From: JBBQNY01 sp038330365
GTDB lineage: Bacteria > Pseudomonadota > Gammaproteobacteria > Xanthomonadales > Ahniellaceae
Length of the DNA stretch: 25,296 nt
NCBI GenBank assembly: GCA_038330365.1
Contig: JBBQNY010000029.1
Coordinates: 1-25,296, forward strand
Direction: 5' to 3'
Shown here one piece after another: positions 15,704 through 22,471 of the stretch. Made by a program: the position numbers and the translations under genes. The notes beneath the pieces were generated by a model. That model worked only from the letters and a program-made list of their open reading frames with translations, was not told where the DNA came from and ran no database searches. Position 1 is the first letter of the stretch. Each line of letters starts with the position of its first letter.

Positions 15704-15935
15704 ATGAGCCATCATCTGAGCCAGGGATTGCATCGCGGTCTGCAACAAGGGCGCGACCGAGTGCGGCAACTGTTGCAGTCACATGGTCGGCAAGGACAGT
15801 TCCAATGATTGCCCCGCATGTTGCATCGAATGCGCGGCACTCTGCCGTTTGTGCGCGCATGACATGGCGCACTGTCAAAAGTGCGCGGACGCCTGCCGTC
15901 GGTGTGCCGAATCGTGCCGTGCGGCGACTGTCTGA
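15704..15935 (+). pseudogene. DUF326 Cys-rich copper-binding protein, apparently frameshifted
   Basis: A strong ribosome site (AGGAG, 15693-15697) precedes an ATG at 15704, but that frame stops at 15806-15808 after 34 residues. From 15726 a second frame runs to the stop at 15933-15935 and encodes 69 residues with 16 Cys, ending in the DUF326 signature HDMAHCQKCADACRRCAESC. Removing one G from the GGG at 15724-15726 joins the two into a 76-residue protein beginning MSHHLSQDCIAVC. DUF326 proteins are four-helix-bundle copper stores; usual members have about 105-130 residues, so this copy also seems to lack a middle segment (about one helical hairpin). The gap may be a real mutation, a sequencing error in the short G run, or, less likely, programmed frameshifting. 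The second frame has no good start of its own. Context in a copper cluster supports the family. Confidence 0.75.
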
Positions 15936-15945
15936 CGCTCGGTTC

Positions 15946-15972
15946 GGCCCCGCCGGCCCTGTCGGCGGGGCC
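15946..15972. terminator. strong GC hairpin after the DUF326 gene
   Basis: GGCCCCGCCG (15946-15955) and CGGCGGGGCC (15963-15972) pair perfectly over 10 bp around a 7-nt loop. It starts 10 nt after the DUF326 stop and lies before the MerR-type promoter at 16057. It is well placed to end the cop operon transcript. No T-tract follows, so termination may be weak or the hairpin may protect the mRNA 3' end. Confidence 0.6.
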
Positions 15973-16056
15973 ACGAGCCTGCGTATCAAGCGCACCACCA
16001 AGGTCATCACGACATGATCGAAATGGGCGTGGTTCGGCAGAAATGGCGGGGACAGC

Positions 16057-16088
16057 TTGACTCTGGACCATGGTCCAGACTGCAGACT
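16057..16088 (+). promoter_or_regulatory. MerR-type promoter/operator for the regulator-ATPase operon
   Basis: A TTGACT -35 box (16057-16062) is followed at once by the perfect 16-bp dyad CTGGACCATGGTCCAG (16063-16078) and a -10-like CAGACT (16083-16088). The spacer of 20 bp is longer than the usual 17, which is the hallmark of promoters that MerR-family activators twist into shape on binding metal. The merR start codon is about 28 nt further on. It should drive both the regulator and the overlapping ATPase gene. The exact -10 position (19 or 20 bp spacing) is uncertain; the dyad and -35 are clear. Confidence 0.85.
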
Positions 16089-16116
16089 ACGTCTCCCGTC
16101 GTCGGAGGATGCGCGA

Positions 16117-16521
16117 ATGCCCATGAAAATCGGTGAACTCGCCAAGCGTGCCGAGGTGCGCATAGACACCGTGCGCTACTACGAAAGACAGGGCCTGCTG
16201 CCGACGCCGCAACGACGGCCGTCCGGCTACCGCTTGTATTCCAGCGACGATGTTGCGCGCCTGCGCTTCGTGCGCCGCGCCAAGGCGCTCGGATTCACTT
16301 TGAACGAAGTCACGGAGCTGCTGGCGCTGTCGGATCATCGCGAGGTGGATATGGCGGTGATGAAAGCCGCAGCCGTACGCAAGCTTGCCGATGTCGATTC
16401 CAGGCTCGACGACATCACGCGCATTCGCGACGGCTTGCGAGCGTTGGTGGACTCCTGCCCAGGCCACGGGTCGCTCGCGCAGTGCCCCATCCTGAGCGCA
16501 CTTCAGGAGGACGCGTCATGA
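16117..16521 (+). CDS. MerR-family heavy-metal-responsive transcriptional activator
   Basis: A 134-residue regulator. The ATG at 16117 follows GGAGG (16104-16108) with 8-nt spacing; earlier starts would lie inside the promoter dyad. The winged helix-turn-helix MKIGELAKRAEVRIDTVRYYERQGLL (shown as a region, residues 3-28) is canonical, followed by RPSGYRLYSSDDVARLRF and a dimerisation coiled coil. The metal loop near the C terminus reads CPGHGSLAQCPIL, two Cys with eight residues between, against seven in E. coli CueR. The residue that is Ser77 in CueR and Cys79 in ZntR appears, by eye alignment, to be Met in DMAVMK. With the downstream Cu ATPase this suggests a Cu(I)/Ag(I) sensor, but the exact metal is open. 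It overlaps the ATPase gene by 4 nt and probably controls its own promoter. Confidence 0.92.
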   Translation: MPMKIGELAKRAEVRIDTVRYYERQGLLPTPQRRPSGYRLYSSDDVARLRFVRRAKALGFTLNEVTELLALSDHREVDMAVMKAAAVRKLADVDSRLDDITRIRDGLRALVDSCPGHGSLAQCPILSALQEDAS

Positions 16522-18869
16522 CCCCTGCAAGCAGCGCGGATGATGCGGTCATTGATCCGGTCTGCGGCATGCACGTCGATCCGGAAACAACCGCGCACCA
16601 TGCCAGTCATGCGGGCACCGAATACCATTTCTGCTCCGGCAGGTGCCGCGAAAAGTTCGAGGCTTCGCCGCAGCAGTACCTTTCGCCCAGGGAAAGCGCT
16701 CCAAGCGCGCCGGCGGGCACGATCTACACCTGCCCGATGCATCCCGAGATCCGGCAAGAGGGGCCCGGCACGTGTCCCATCTGCGGCATGGCGCTGGAAC
16801 CCGAGATGCCGAGTCTCGAGGACGACGACAACCCCGAGCTGCGCGACTTCTCGCGTCGGTTCTGGTGGACGCTGCCGCTGACGGTGATCGTGCTCGCGCT
16901 GGCGATGCTCGGCCATCGCCTCACATTGCTGCCGACAGAAACCCGCACCTGGATCGAGTTTGCACTGACAACGCCAGTGGTGCTCTGGGCAGGCTGGCCG
17001 TTTTTTGTCCGCTGTGTCGCGTCAATCCGCAATCGCAGCCCGAACATGTGGACGCTGATCGGCATCGGCGTGGCCGCCGCGTTCGGTTACAGCGTCGTGG
17101 CCACGCTCGCGCCAGGTCTTTTTCCGGATTCCTTCCGCGAACACGGGCGCGTCGGTGTCTATTTCGAAGCAGCCGCCGTGATCGTGTCCCTGACCCTGCT
17201 CGGCCAACTACTTGAGTTGCGGGCGCGTTTCAAGACGTCGGCAGCGATCAAGGCACTGCTCGGACTCGCACCGAAGACGGCACGTCGCGTCAGGGACGAC
17301 GGCAGCGAGGAAGACATCCCGCTGGAACATGTGCACGTGGGCGATCGCCTGCGCGTACGTCCCGGCGAGAAGATACCTGTGGATGGCAGCGTGCTCGACG
17401 GACACTCGAGCGTTGACGAGTCGATGCTCACCGGCGAGCCGATGCCGGTCGAAAAGGAACTCGCCGGTCGCGTGATCGGGGGGACCATCAACGGCACCGG
17501 CAGCCTCATCATCCGTGCCGAGCTGGTGGGATCCGCCACGATGCTGGCGCAGATCGTGCAGCTGGTCGCGCAGGCACAGCGCTCACGTGCGCCGATGCAG
17601 CGCATGGCGGACAAGGTCGCATTCGGATTCGTGCTGGCGGTGCTCGGCGTGTCCGTCCTGACGCTTCTGGTCTGGGGGCTGTTCGGACCGGAACCCTCAT
17701 GGACCTATGCGGTGCTCAACGCCGTGTCGGTGTTGATCATCGCCTGTCCGTGCGCACTGGGACTCGCAACGCCGATGTCGATCATGGTCGCAACCGGGCG
17801 AGCGGCGCAGCACGGAGTGCTGTTTCGCGATGCCGAAGCCATTGAACGGCTGCGCGAGATCGACACGCTGGTCGTCGACAAGACGGGCACGTTGACGATG
17901 GGCAAGCCCGCGTTTCGCGACGCGATCGTGGCGGACGGGTTCAACTCCGACCAGCTCCTGCAACTGGCCGCAAGCCTCGAGCAGGGCAGCGAGCATCCTC
18001 TCGCGGAAGCGATTCTGGCCGAAGCGCGCAAACGAAATCTCGAGCTTCAGCATGCCGAGGGATTCGACTCCATTACCGGCATGGGCGTGCGCGGCCTGGT
18101 GGCAGGCCAGGCGCTGGCCCTGGGCAATCAGGCACTCATGGCGGAGGAGGGCGCCGACGTGTCGAGTCTGCTGGGCAGCGCCGAGCAACTGCGCAACGAG
18201 GGCGCGAGCGTCATGTTCCTGGCGGTCGATGGACTCCTCGCGGGGGCCGTCGCCGTTGCCGATCCGATCAAAAGCACCACGCTTGCGGCGCTGGATGCCT
18301 TGCGTGCGGCCGGCATCCGTATCGTCATGGCGTCGGGCGATGCAGCGTCCACTGCCCGCACGGTTGCCGATCAACTCGGCATCGAGGAAGCGCACGGCGG
18401 GGTCCAGCCAAAGGACAAAGTCGCGCTGGTACAGCGCCTCACTGGCGAGGGTCGGCGGGTGGCCATGGCTGGGGACGGCATCAACGACGCCCCGGCTCTG
18501 GCCGCGGCAGATATCGGCATCGCCATGGGCACCGGTACGGACGTCGCAATGTCGAGCGCACAGATCACGCTGGTCAAGGGCGATCTCGGCAGGATCCTCG
18601 ATGCCCGCACAATCTCCACCGCCACCGTACGCAACATGAAGCAGAATCTCGGCTTCGCATTCCTCTACAACGCCATCGGCGTTCCCATTGCCGCAGGCGT
18701 ACTCTTTCCCGTGTTCGGACTGCTGTTGAGCCCGATGATCGCCGCGCTTGCCATGAGTCTGAGCTCAGTGTCAGTCGTGACCAACGCATTGCGCCTTGGC
18801 AAGTCAAGGTTCGCGCAACACCCTCTGGCGATACGTCACGACGAGTCGCTGCTCGAACCGGTTCGCTGA
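16518..18869 (+). CDS. P1B-type copper-exporting ATPase with YHS and heavy-metal-binding N-terminal domains
   Basis: A 783-residue inner-membrane pump that uses ATP to move Cu(I) out of the cytoplasm. The ATG at 16518 follows AGGAGG and overlaps the merR stop. Instead of the usual HMA domain the N terminus has a YHS domain (about 10-55, DPVCGMHV, then FCSGRCREKF) and a short heavy-metal-binding domain (about 65-95, YTCPMHPEI and GTCPICGMALEP). The ATPase core is complete: TGEP actuator motif, CPC in the membrane (Cys410-Pro411-Cys412), phosphorylated Asp454 in DKTGT, SEHPLAEA nucleotide loop, ASGD, and GDGINDAPAL hinge. The last helices have NAIGVP and MSLSSVSVV, the Asn-Tyr/Met-Ser-Ser pattern of the Cu(I) subgroup 1B-1. 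E. coli nomenclature would call it CopA; the symbol is left blank because the operon to the left has another CopA. Copper specificity is well supported. Confidence 0.95.
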   Translation: MTPASSADDAVIDPVCGMHVDPETTAHHASHAGTEYHFCSGRCREKFEASPQQYLSPRESAPSAPAGTIYTCPMHPEIRQEGPGTCPICGMALEPEMPSLEDDDNPELRDFSRRFWWTLPLTVIVLALAMLGHRLTLLPTETRTWIEFALTTPVVLWAGWPFFVRCVASIRNRSPNMWTLIGIGVAAAFGYSVVATLAPGLFPDSFREHGRVGVYFEAAAVIVSLTLLGQLLELRARFKTSAAIKALLGLAPKTARRVRDDGSEEDIPLEHVHVGDRLRVRPGEKIPVDGSVLDGHSSVDESMLTGEPMPVEKELAGRVIGGTINGTGSLIIRAELVGSATMLAQIVQLVAQAQRSRAPMQRMADKVAFGFVLAVLGVSVLTLLVWGLFGPEPSWTYAVLNAVSVLIIACPCALGLATPMSIMVATGRAAQHGVLFRDAEAIERLREIDTLVVDKTGTLTMGKPAFRDAIVADGFNSDQLLQLAASLEQGSEHPLAEAILAEARKRNLELQHAEGFDSITGMGVRGLVAGQALALGNQALMAEEGADVSSLLGSAEQLRNEGASVMFLAVDGLLAGAVAVADPIKSTTLAALDALRAAGIRIVMASGDAASTARTVADQLGIEEAHGGVQPKDKVALVQRLTGEGRRVAMAGDGINDAPALAAADIGIAMGTGTDVAMSSAQITLVKGDLGRILDARTISTATVRNMKQNLGFAFLYNAIGVPIAAGVLFPVFGLLLSPMIAALAMSLSSVSVVTNALRLGKSRFAQHPLAIRHDESLLEPVR

Positions 18870-18926
18870 CTGTCGACCGGCGATCACCAACCCTTCCCTC
18901 GTCCACCTGCCCCGGAGGGCATCACC

Positions 18927-19421
18927 ATGGAAAAGAACATGCAGCATCAGGAAATGCAATCCAGGGCTTCTGCGAAGGACAGTCACTACCTGCGTCTCCT
19001 GGCCATGACGGTGCTGTCGTTCGTCGCGATGTACTTCCTCATGTACGCGATGGTGGATCGGTTTGACAACGTGTATGCGAGCTTCAATCAGTTCTATATG
19101 GCGGGTCTCATGACCGCACCCATGGTGTTCCTCGAGTTGCTGCTCATGGGTGGGATGTATGGAAACAAGAAACTCAACGGCGTGCTGATCGCGGTCAGTA
19201 TCCTGGCCTTGCTCCTGTGCTGGGCGCTGATCCGGCAACAGGCCGGAGTCGCCGATCGGCAGTTCCTGCGGTCCATGATTCCGCACCACGCTGGCGCGAT
19301 CCTGATGTGCAACGAATCTGAAATTTCGGATCCGAAAATACTGCAGCTCTGCGAGGGGATCGTGTCATCCCAGTTGAGCGAGATTGCACAGATGAAATCA
19401 TTGCTGGCGGAGCACAAGTAG
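18927..19421 (+). CDS. membrane protein with C-terminal DUF305 segment
   Basis: A 164-residue protein. After a Met/His/Gln-containing N terminus (MEKNMQHQEMQ) come three hydrophobic helices (about 23-45, 54-75, 83-103), then a short DUF305 segment beginning QFLRSMIPHHAGAILMC and ending QLSEIAQMKSLLAEHK. The SMIPHH motif with nearby Met and Cys is the conserved core of DUF305, a ferritin-like helical family frequently found with copper genes and thought to bind copper. The start lies after CGGAGG (spacing about 10). It is 57 nt after the Cu ATPase gene and may be cotranscribed with it. Shorter than typical soluble DUF305 proteins because only the helix pair is kept. Family is sure; biochemical role is not known. 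Confidence 0.88.
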   Translation: MEKNMQHQEMQSRASAKDSHYLRLLAMTVLSFVAMYFLMYAMVDRFDNVYASFNQFYMAGLMTAPMVFLELLLMGGMYGNKKLNGVLIAVSILALLLCWALIRQQAGVADRQFLRSMIPHHAGAILMCNESEISDPKILQLCEGIVSSQLSEIAQMKSLLAEHK

Positions 19422-19548
19422 CGTGCGGTCGACGATCGGCGAGAACACGCAAGCCTCTGCTTGCTCGACGCCGGTGCGACGCTGCCGCCCTGGCGCATCG
19501 ACACCGTGATTCGGGTTCGAGTGATAAATGGCACCGGAACGGTCCTGC

Positions 19549-20259
19549 ATGACTGATCGGCGGCGCGTGACCGCTGGGATCTGGGCGCGCCGCGCGCACA
19601 AGTGGATCGCCTGGGCTGTCGGTATCCAGGCACTGCTGTGGATGGCCAGCGGCCTGTACATGACCGCGATCTCCATCGACATCATCCATGGCGATCATCT
19701 CGTGCGTCTCGATCCGAAGCCGCTCGCGGCCAGCGGGGCGCCTGTCACTGCGGACGCGCTCGTCGCACGATATCCCGGACTCCGCACTTTCCGGCTGAAG
19801 CGCTTCATGGGCCGCGAGGTCTACGAGCTGCACGATGGCGAAGGCGTTCACCTGCTTGATGCCCGGTCAGGCGAGCCGCTCGGCCCACTCGACAGCGTCG
19901 CAGCACAGCGTCTGGCGTTGTCGTTCTATCGGGGGAGGGCACCGGTCGAATCTGTCGATTGGCTGACGGTGACCCCACGGGAAGTGGCAACGCGGCCACC
20001 GCCCATGTGGAAAGTGTCGTTCCGTGATCGCAACGAAACCACCCTCTACCTGTCGCCACAGACCGGCGAGTTGCTGGCCAAGCGCCACGATCTCTGGCGC
20101 TGGTTCGATCTGCTCTGGATGCTTCACATCATGGATTACGACACGCGCAGCCACATCAACAATCGCGTGCTGCAGCTCGCGTCGTGGGCGGGTCTGGGCT
20201 TCTCCCTAAGCGGCGTATGGCTGCTCTTCTACAGCTTCCGCCGTCGGAGGCGTGCATGA
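19549..20259 (+). CDS. PepSY-domain membrane protein (first of a pair)
   Basis: A 236-residue protein from the ATG at 19549; an ATG 21 nt earlier (19528) is also in frame and neither has a strong ribosome site. An N-terminal transmembrane segment (RAHKWIAWAVGIQALLWMAS, near residues 13-32) is followed by a periplasmic PepSY-like region including VPMWKVSF-type strand PPPMWKVSFRDRNETTLYLS and SPQTGELLAKRHD, then the motif MLHIMDY (from about 191) and a C-terminal helix (VWLLFYSF) ending RRRRRA. PepSY modules occur in protease inhibitors and in membrane proteins linked to iron and copper reduction. The next gene is a clear paralog and overlaps by 4 nt (ATGA). Position after the Cu ATPase and DUF305 genes suggests a metal- or redox-linked role; the substrate is unknown. 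Confidence 0.8.
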   Translation: MTDRRRVTAGIWARRAHKWIAWAVGIQALLWMASGLYMTAISIDIIHGDHLVRLDPKPLAASGAPVTADALVARYPGLRTFRLKRFMGREVYELHDGEGVHLLDARSGEPLGPLDSVAAQRLALSFYRGRAPVESVDWLTVTPREVATRPPPMWKVSFRDRNETTLYLSPQTGELLAKRHDLWRWFDLLWMLHIMDYDTRSHINNRVLQLASWAGLGFSLSGVWLLFYSFRRRRRA

Positions 20260-20996
20260 GCCGCTGGATGCGCAGACTGCACAAGTGGTTCGGACTGGTG
20301 CTGGCCTTGCAGTTCACCCTGTGGATGGCCAGCGGTCTGATCATGAATCTGCTCGATCAGCAACGGGTCCAGGGTCATCAACATCGCGCAACGGTCCCGC
20401 AATCGCCACGTGTGTGGCCGACGCGCACGCTGGCCCCGGCACAGATACTGGCGAACGCAGGCCAACCGCTGCAGTCGGTCGAAGCCACGTGGCTGCGTGG
20501 TCGGCCCGTCTATCGCCTCGGCGGCGAGTCCTCTGCGTGGCTCGTGGATGCACGGGACGGGACGCGTGTGCGGGTTGACGCCGCCACGGCCGGTGCCGTG
20601 GCGAGCGCCGATTACGTGGGGGCCGGCAGCGCGCGAGCCGCCGAGTTCATGAGTACGACGACGCTTGAAGTTCGCAAACATGTCGCACCTATCTGGCGCG
20701 TTGACTTCGACGACGAGGACGATACGACGATCTATGTCTCAGCGGAGGACGGACGGATCCTAGAGCGCCGCAACCGCAGCTGGCGGATCTTCGACATCGT
20801 GTGGATGCTGCACATCATGGATTACACCGATCGCGACAATTTCAACAATCCGCTGGTGGTCACGGCTGCCGCTGGTGGTCTCTGGATTGCATTGAGCGGA
20901 CTGTGGCTGCTGGTTGCAGGCCTGCGGCTGCGCAGGTCGGCCTTGCGCACAGCCGTAGCGACACGTGTTGCGCGCGGGGGCGGCGCTGCGTCGTGA
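20256..20996 (+). CDS. PepSY-domain membrane protein (second of a pair)
   Basis: A 246-residue paralog of the preceding gene, started at the ATG of the ATGA overlap and preceded by GTCGGAGG. The parts that correspond are RLHKWFGLVLALQFTLWMAS (N-terminal helix), APIWRVDFDDEDDTTIYVS, SAEDGRILERRNRSW, MLHIMDY (from 184) and the C-terminal helix with LSGLWLL. The two proteins have the same layout and could form a heterodimer in the inner membrane. The Asp/Glu-rich strand (DDEDD) is more acidic than in the first copy and may bind cations. It overlaps the downstream ATP-grasp-like gene by 4 nt (GTGA). No enzymatic function can be assigned. Confidence 0.82.
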   Translation: MSRWMRRLHKWFGLVLALQFTLWMASGLIMNLLDQQRVQGHQHRATVPQSPRVWPTRTLAPAQILANAGQPLQSVEATWLRGRPVYRLGGESSAWLVDARDGTRVRVDAATAGAVASADYVGAGSARAAEFMSTTTLEVRKHVAPIWRVDFDDEDDTTIYVSAEDGRILERRNRSWRIFDIVWMLHIMDYTDRDNFNNPLVVTAAAGGLWIALSGLWLLVAGLRLRRSALRTAVATRVARGGGAAS

Positions 20997-22315
20997 GGGA
21001 ACCACCGGAATCTGATCCGTGCCCCGCGTCACTTGGCACCTGCGGGCCGACTTCTTCGATTGCAGAGCTCAATCGCGACTGCTTCTGCGTGGGCGTCGAG
21101 CAGACGGCGCTGCACGCGGCGCTCGCCGAAACACTGCAGTTGCAGGGGTTGTCCGGGGCACTCGCGGAATCGCATCCTCACCTGTTTGCGAAGCTGCCCG
21201 TCTTTGTGGCCCGCCACCACATCCGCGATATCGCCGGCGTCGTGAGCGCGATTGCCGAAGTGTCCGCGCTGCCGGCCTATCGCTCGGCCGCCAGCTCATG
21301 GGCGCCGGACATCGCACACTTCGATCCCGGTTCGCCCGGAGGCTTGCTGGGCCTCGACTTTCATTTGACACCCGACGGACCCAGGCTCATCGAGATCAAT
21401 ACCAATCCGGGTGGGATCCTGCTCAACGTGCTGCTTGGCCGGGCCCAGCAAGCCTGCACGCCTGCGTTGATGGCGCCGCTGTCCGATCCGGAACAAATCG
21501 AAGAAGCCGTGCTCGCTTCAATGTTGTCGGAGTGGCGTCAGCAGCGCGGCAGTGAGCCACTGGAACGTATCGTGATCGTCGATGAGTCGCCCACGGAACA
21601 GTACCTCTATCCGGAATTCGTGTTGTTTCAGCGACTCTTTCAACAGCACGGTTATCGGGCAGAAATCTGCGGCCCCGAGGCGCTTCGTCGCCAGGACAAG
21701 CGGCTCTGGCTGGACGCATGTCCGGTGGATCTGATCTATAACCGCCTGACCGATTTCTCACTGCAGCGGGCTGGGCATGCCGTGCTGCGAGCCGCTTATT
21801 TGTCACGGGAAGTGGCTCTGACCCCGCATCCGCGCGCGCACGCTCTCTACGCCGACAAGCGCAACCTGAGTCTGCTTGGCAGCCCAGAGTTTCTTCACTC
21901 GACCGGCGCCACGCAGCGCTCGATCGATCTGTTGACCACGGCGGTGCCGCCGACCGGGATTCTCACCGCCGACAACCGCGACCTCATGTGGGCCAATCGC
22001 CGGCACCTGTTCTTCAAACCCGCTGCCGGGTTCGGCAGCAAGGCGAGTTATCGCGGTGACAAGCTCACGCGTGGGGTTTGGAGCGAAATGGCGAAGAACA
22101 CGTATGTCGCGCAGCAGATCGTTGCTCCGAGCGAGCGTCACGTCGCGGCAGATTCGCACCCCCTGAAGGTCGACATCCGCTGTTACGCCTACGCGGGCAT
22201 GCCGATCTGTTTTGCGGCGCGGCTGTATCAGGGCCAGACCACCAATTTCCGCACTCCGGGCGGCGGATTCGCCCCGGTGATGACGAGCATGGAATCCGCC
22301 GCAGGATTCTCCTGA
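20993..22315 (+). CDS. uncharacterised ATP-grasp-like ligase with permuted motif order
   Basis: A 440-residue soluble protein. The frame stays open far upstream, but the GTG at 20993 overlaps the stop of the PepSY gene (GTGA) and the sequence resembling a protein starts right after it, so this start was chosen; no strong ribosome site is seen. Motifs: LDFHLTPDGPRLIEINTNPGG (split as LDFHL and EINTNPGG, residues 134-141), VDLIYNRLTDFSL (about 245-257), FFKPAAGFGSKASYRG (about 340-355), LKVDIRCYAY (about 391-400) and YQGQTTNFRTPGGGFAPV (about 412-429). A Glu-Ile-Asn-x-Asn metal site and a Lys-Pro...Gly-Gly-like ATP loop point to the ATP-grasp fold, but the Glu/Asn motif comes first. That order is found in eukaryotic glutathione synthetase and glutathionylspermidine synthetase. 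The substrate is unknown. It may join an amine or amino acid to a carboxylate. Cytoplasmic; no signal peptide. Confidence 0.75.
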   Translation: MREPPESDPCPASLGTCGPTSSIAELNRDCFCVGVEQTALHAALAETLQLQGLSGALAESHPHLFAKLPVFVARHHIRDIAGVVSAIAEVSALPAYRSAASSWAPDIAHFDPGSPGGLLGLDFHLTPDGPRLIEINTNPGGILLNVLLGRAQQACTPALMAPLSDPEQIEEAVLASMLSEWRQQRGSEPLERIVIVDESPTEQYLYPEFVLFQRLFQQHGYRAEICGPEALRRQDKRLWLDACPVDLIYNRLTDFSLQRAGHAVLRAAYLSREVALTPHPRAHALYADKRNLSLLGSPEFLHSTGATQRSIDLLTTAVPPTGILTADNRDLMWANRRHLFFKPAAGFGSKASYRGDKLTRGVWSEMAKNTYVAQQIVAPSERHVAADSHPLKVDIRCYAYAGMPICFAARLYQGQTTNFRTPGGGFAPVMTSMESAAGFS

Positions 22316-22367
22316 CCTGCCCGAGCCGCACAATTGGGGCCAGGTGGGACTTGCCGCCAGGTCAGGA
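22310..22367. repeat. 10-bp inverted repeat with long loop at the end of the ATP-grasp-like gene
   Basis: TCCTGACCTG (22310-22319) and CAGGTCAGGA (22358-22367) are perfectly complementary, with a 38-nt loop. The left arm covers the stop codon (22313-22315). The rest of the 156-nt convergent gap to 22471 has only a small 5-bp hairpin (CGACC/GGTCG near 22398-22414). It may form a long-looped terminator or be the ends of a small element. Confidence 0.4.
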
Positions 22368-22471
22368 GCGGTCGATTGAAAAAGGCCACTCCGACCAACT
22401 CCGGTCGTTAGTCAGCGCCTGAGGCGGCTCAAACGCAACACGCCAGCGTGAGCTGCTCGCGTTGACGAAAA

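Noticed and set aside
15704..15808. 34-codon ORF read as a separate small gene
   Set aside because: Its body after codon 7 has no features, while the neighbouring frame encodes a family-typical Cys-rich protein; a frameshift explains both better.
20801..20992. Longer form of the ATP-grasp-like protein starting inside the PepSY gene
   Set aside because: The extra 64 residues overlap the PepSY coding region out of frame and look like shadow sequence; the GTG at 20993 gives the usual 4-nt coupling.
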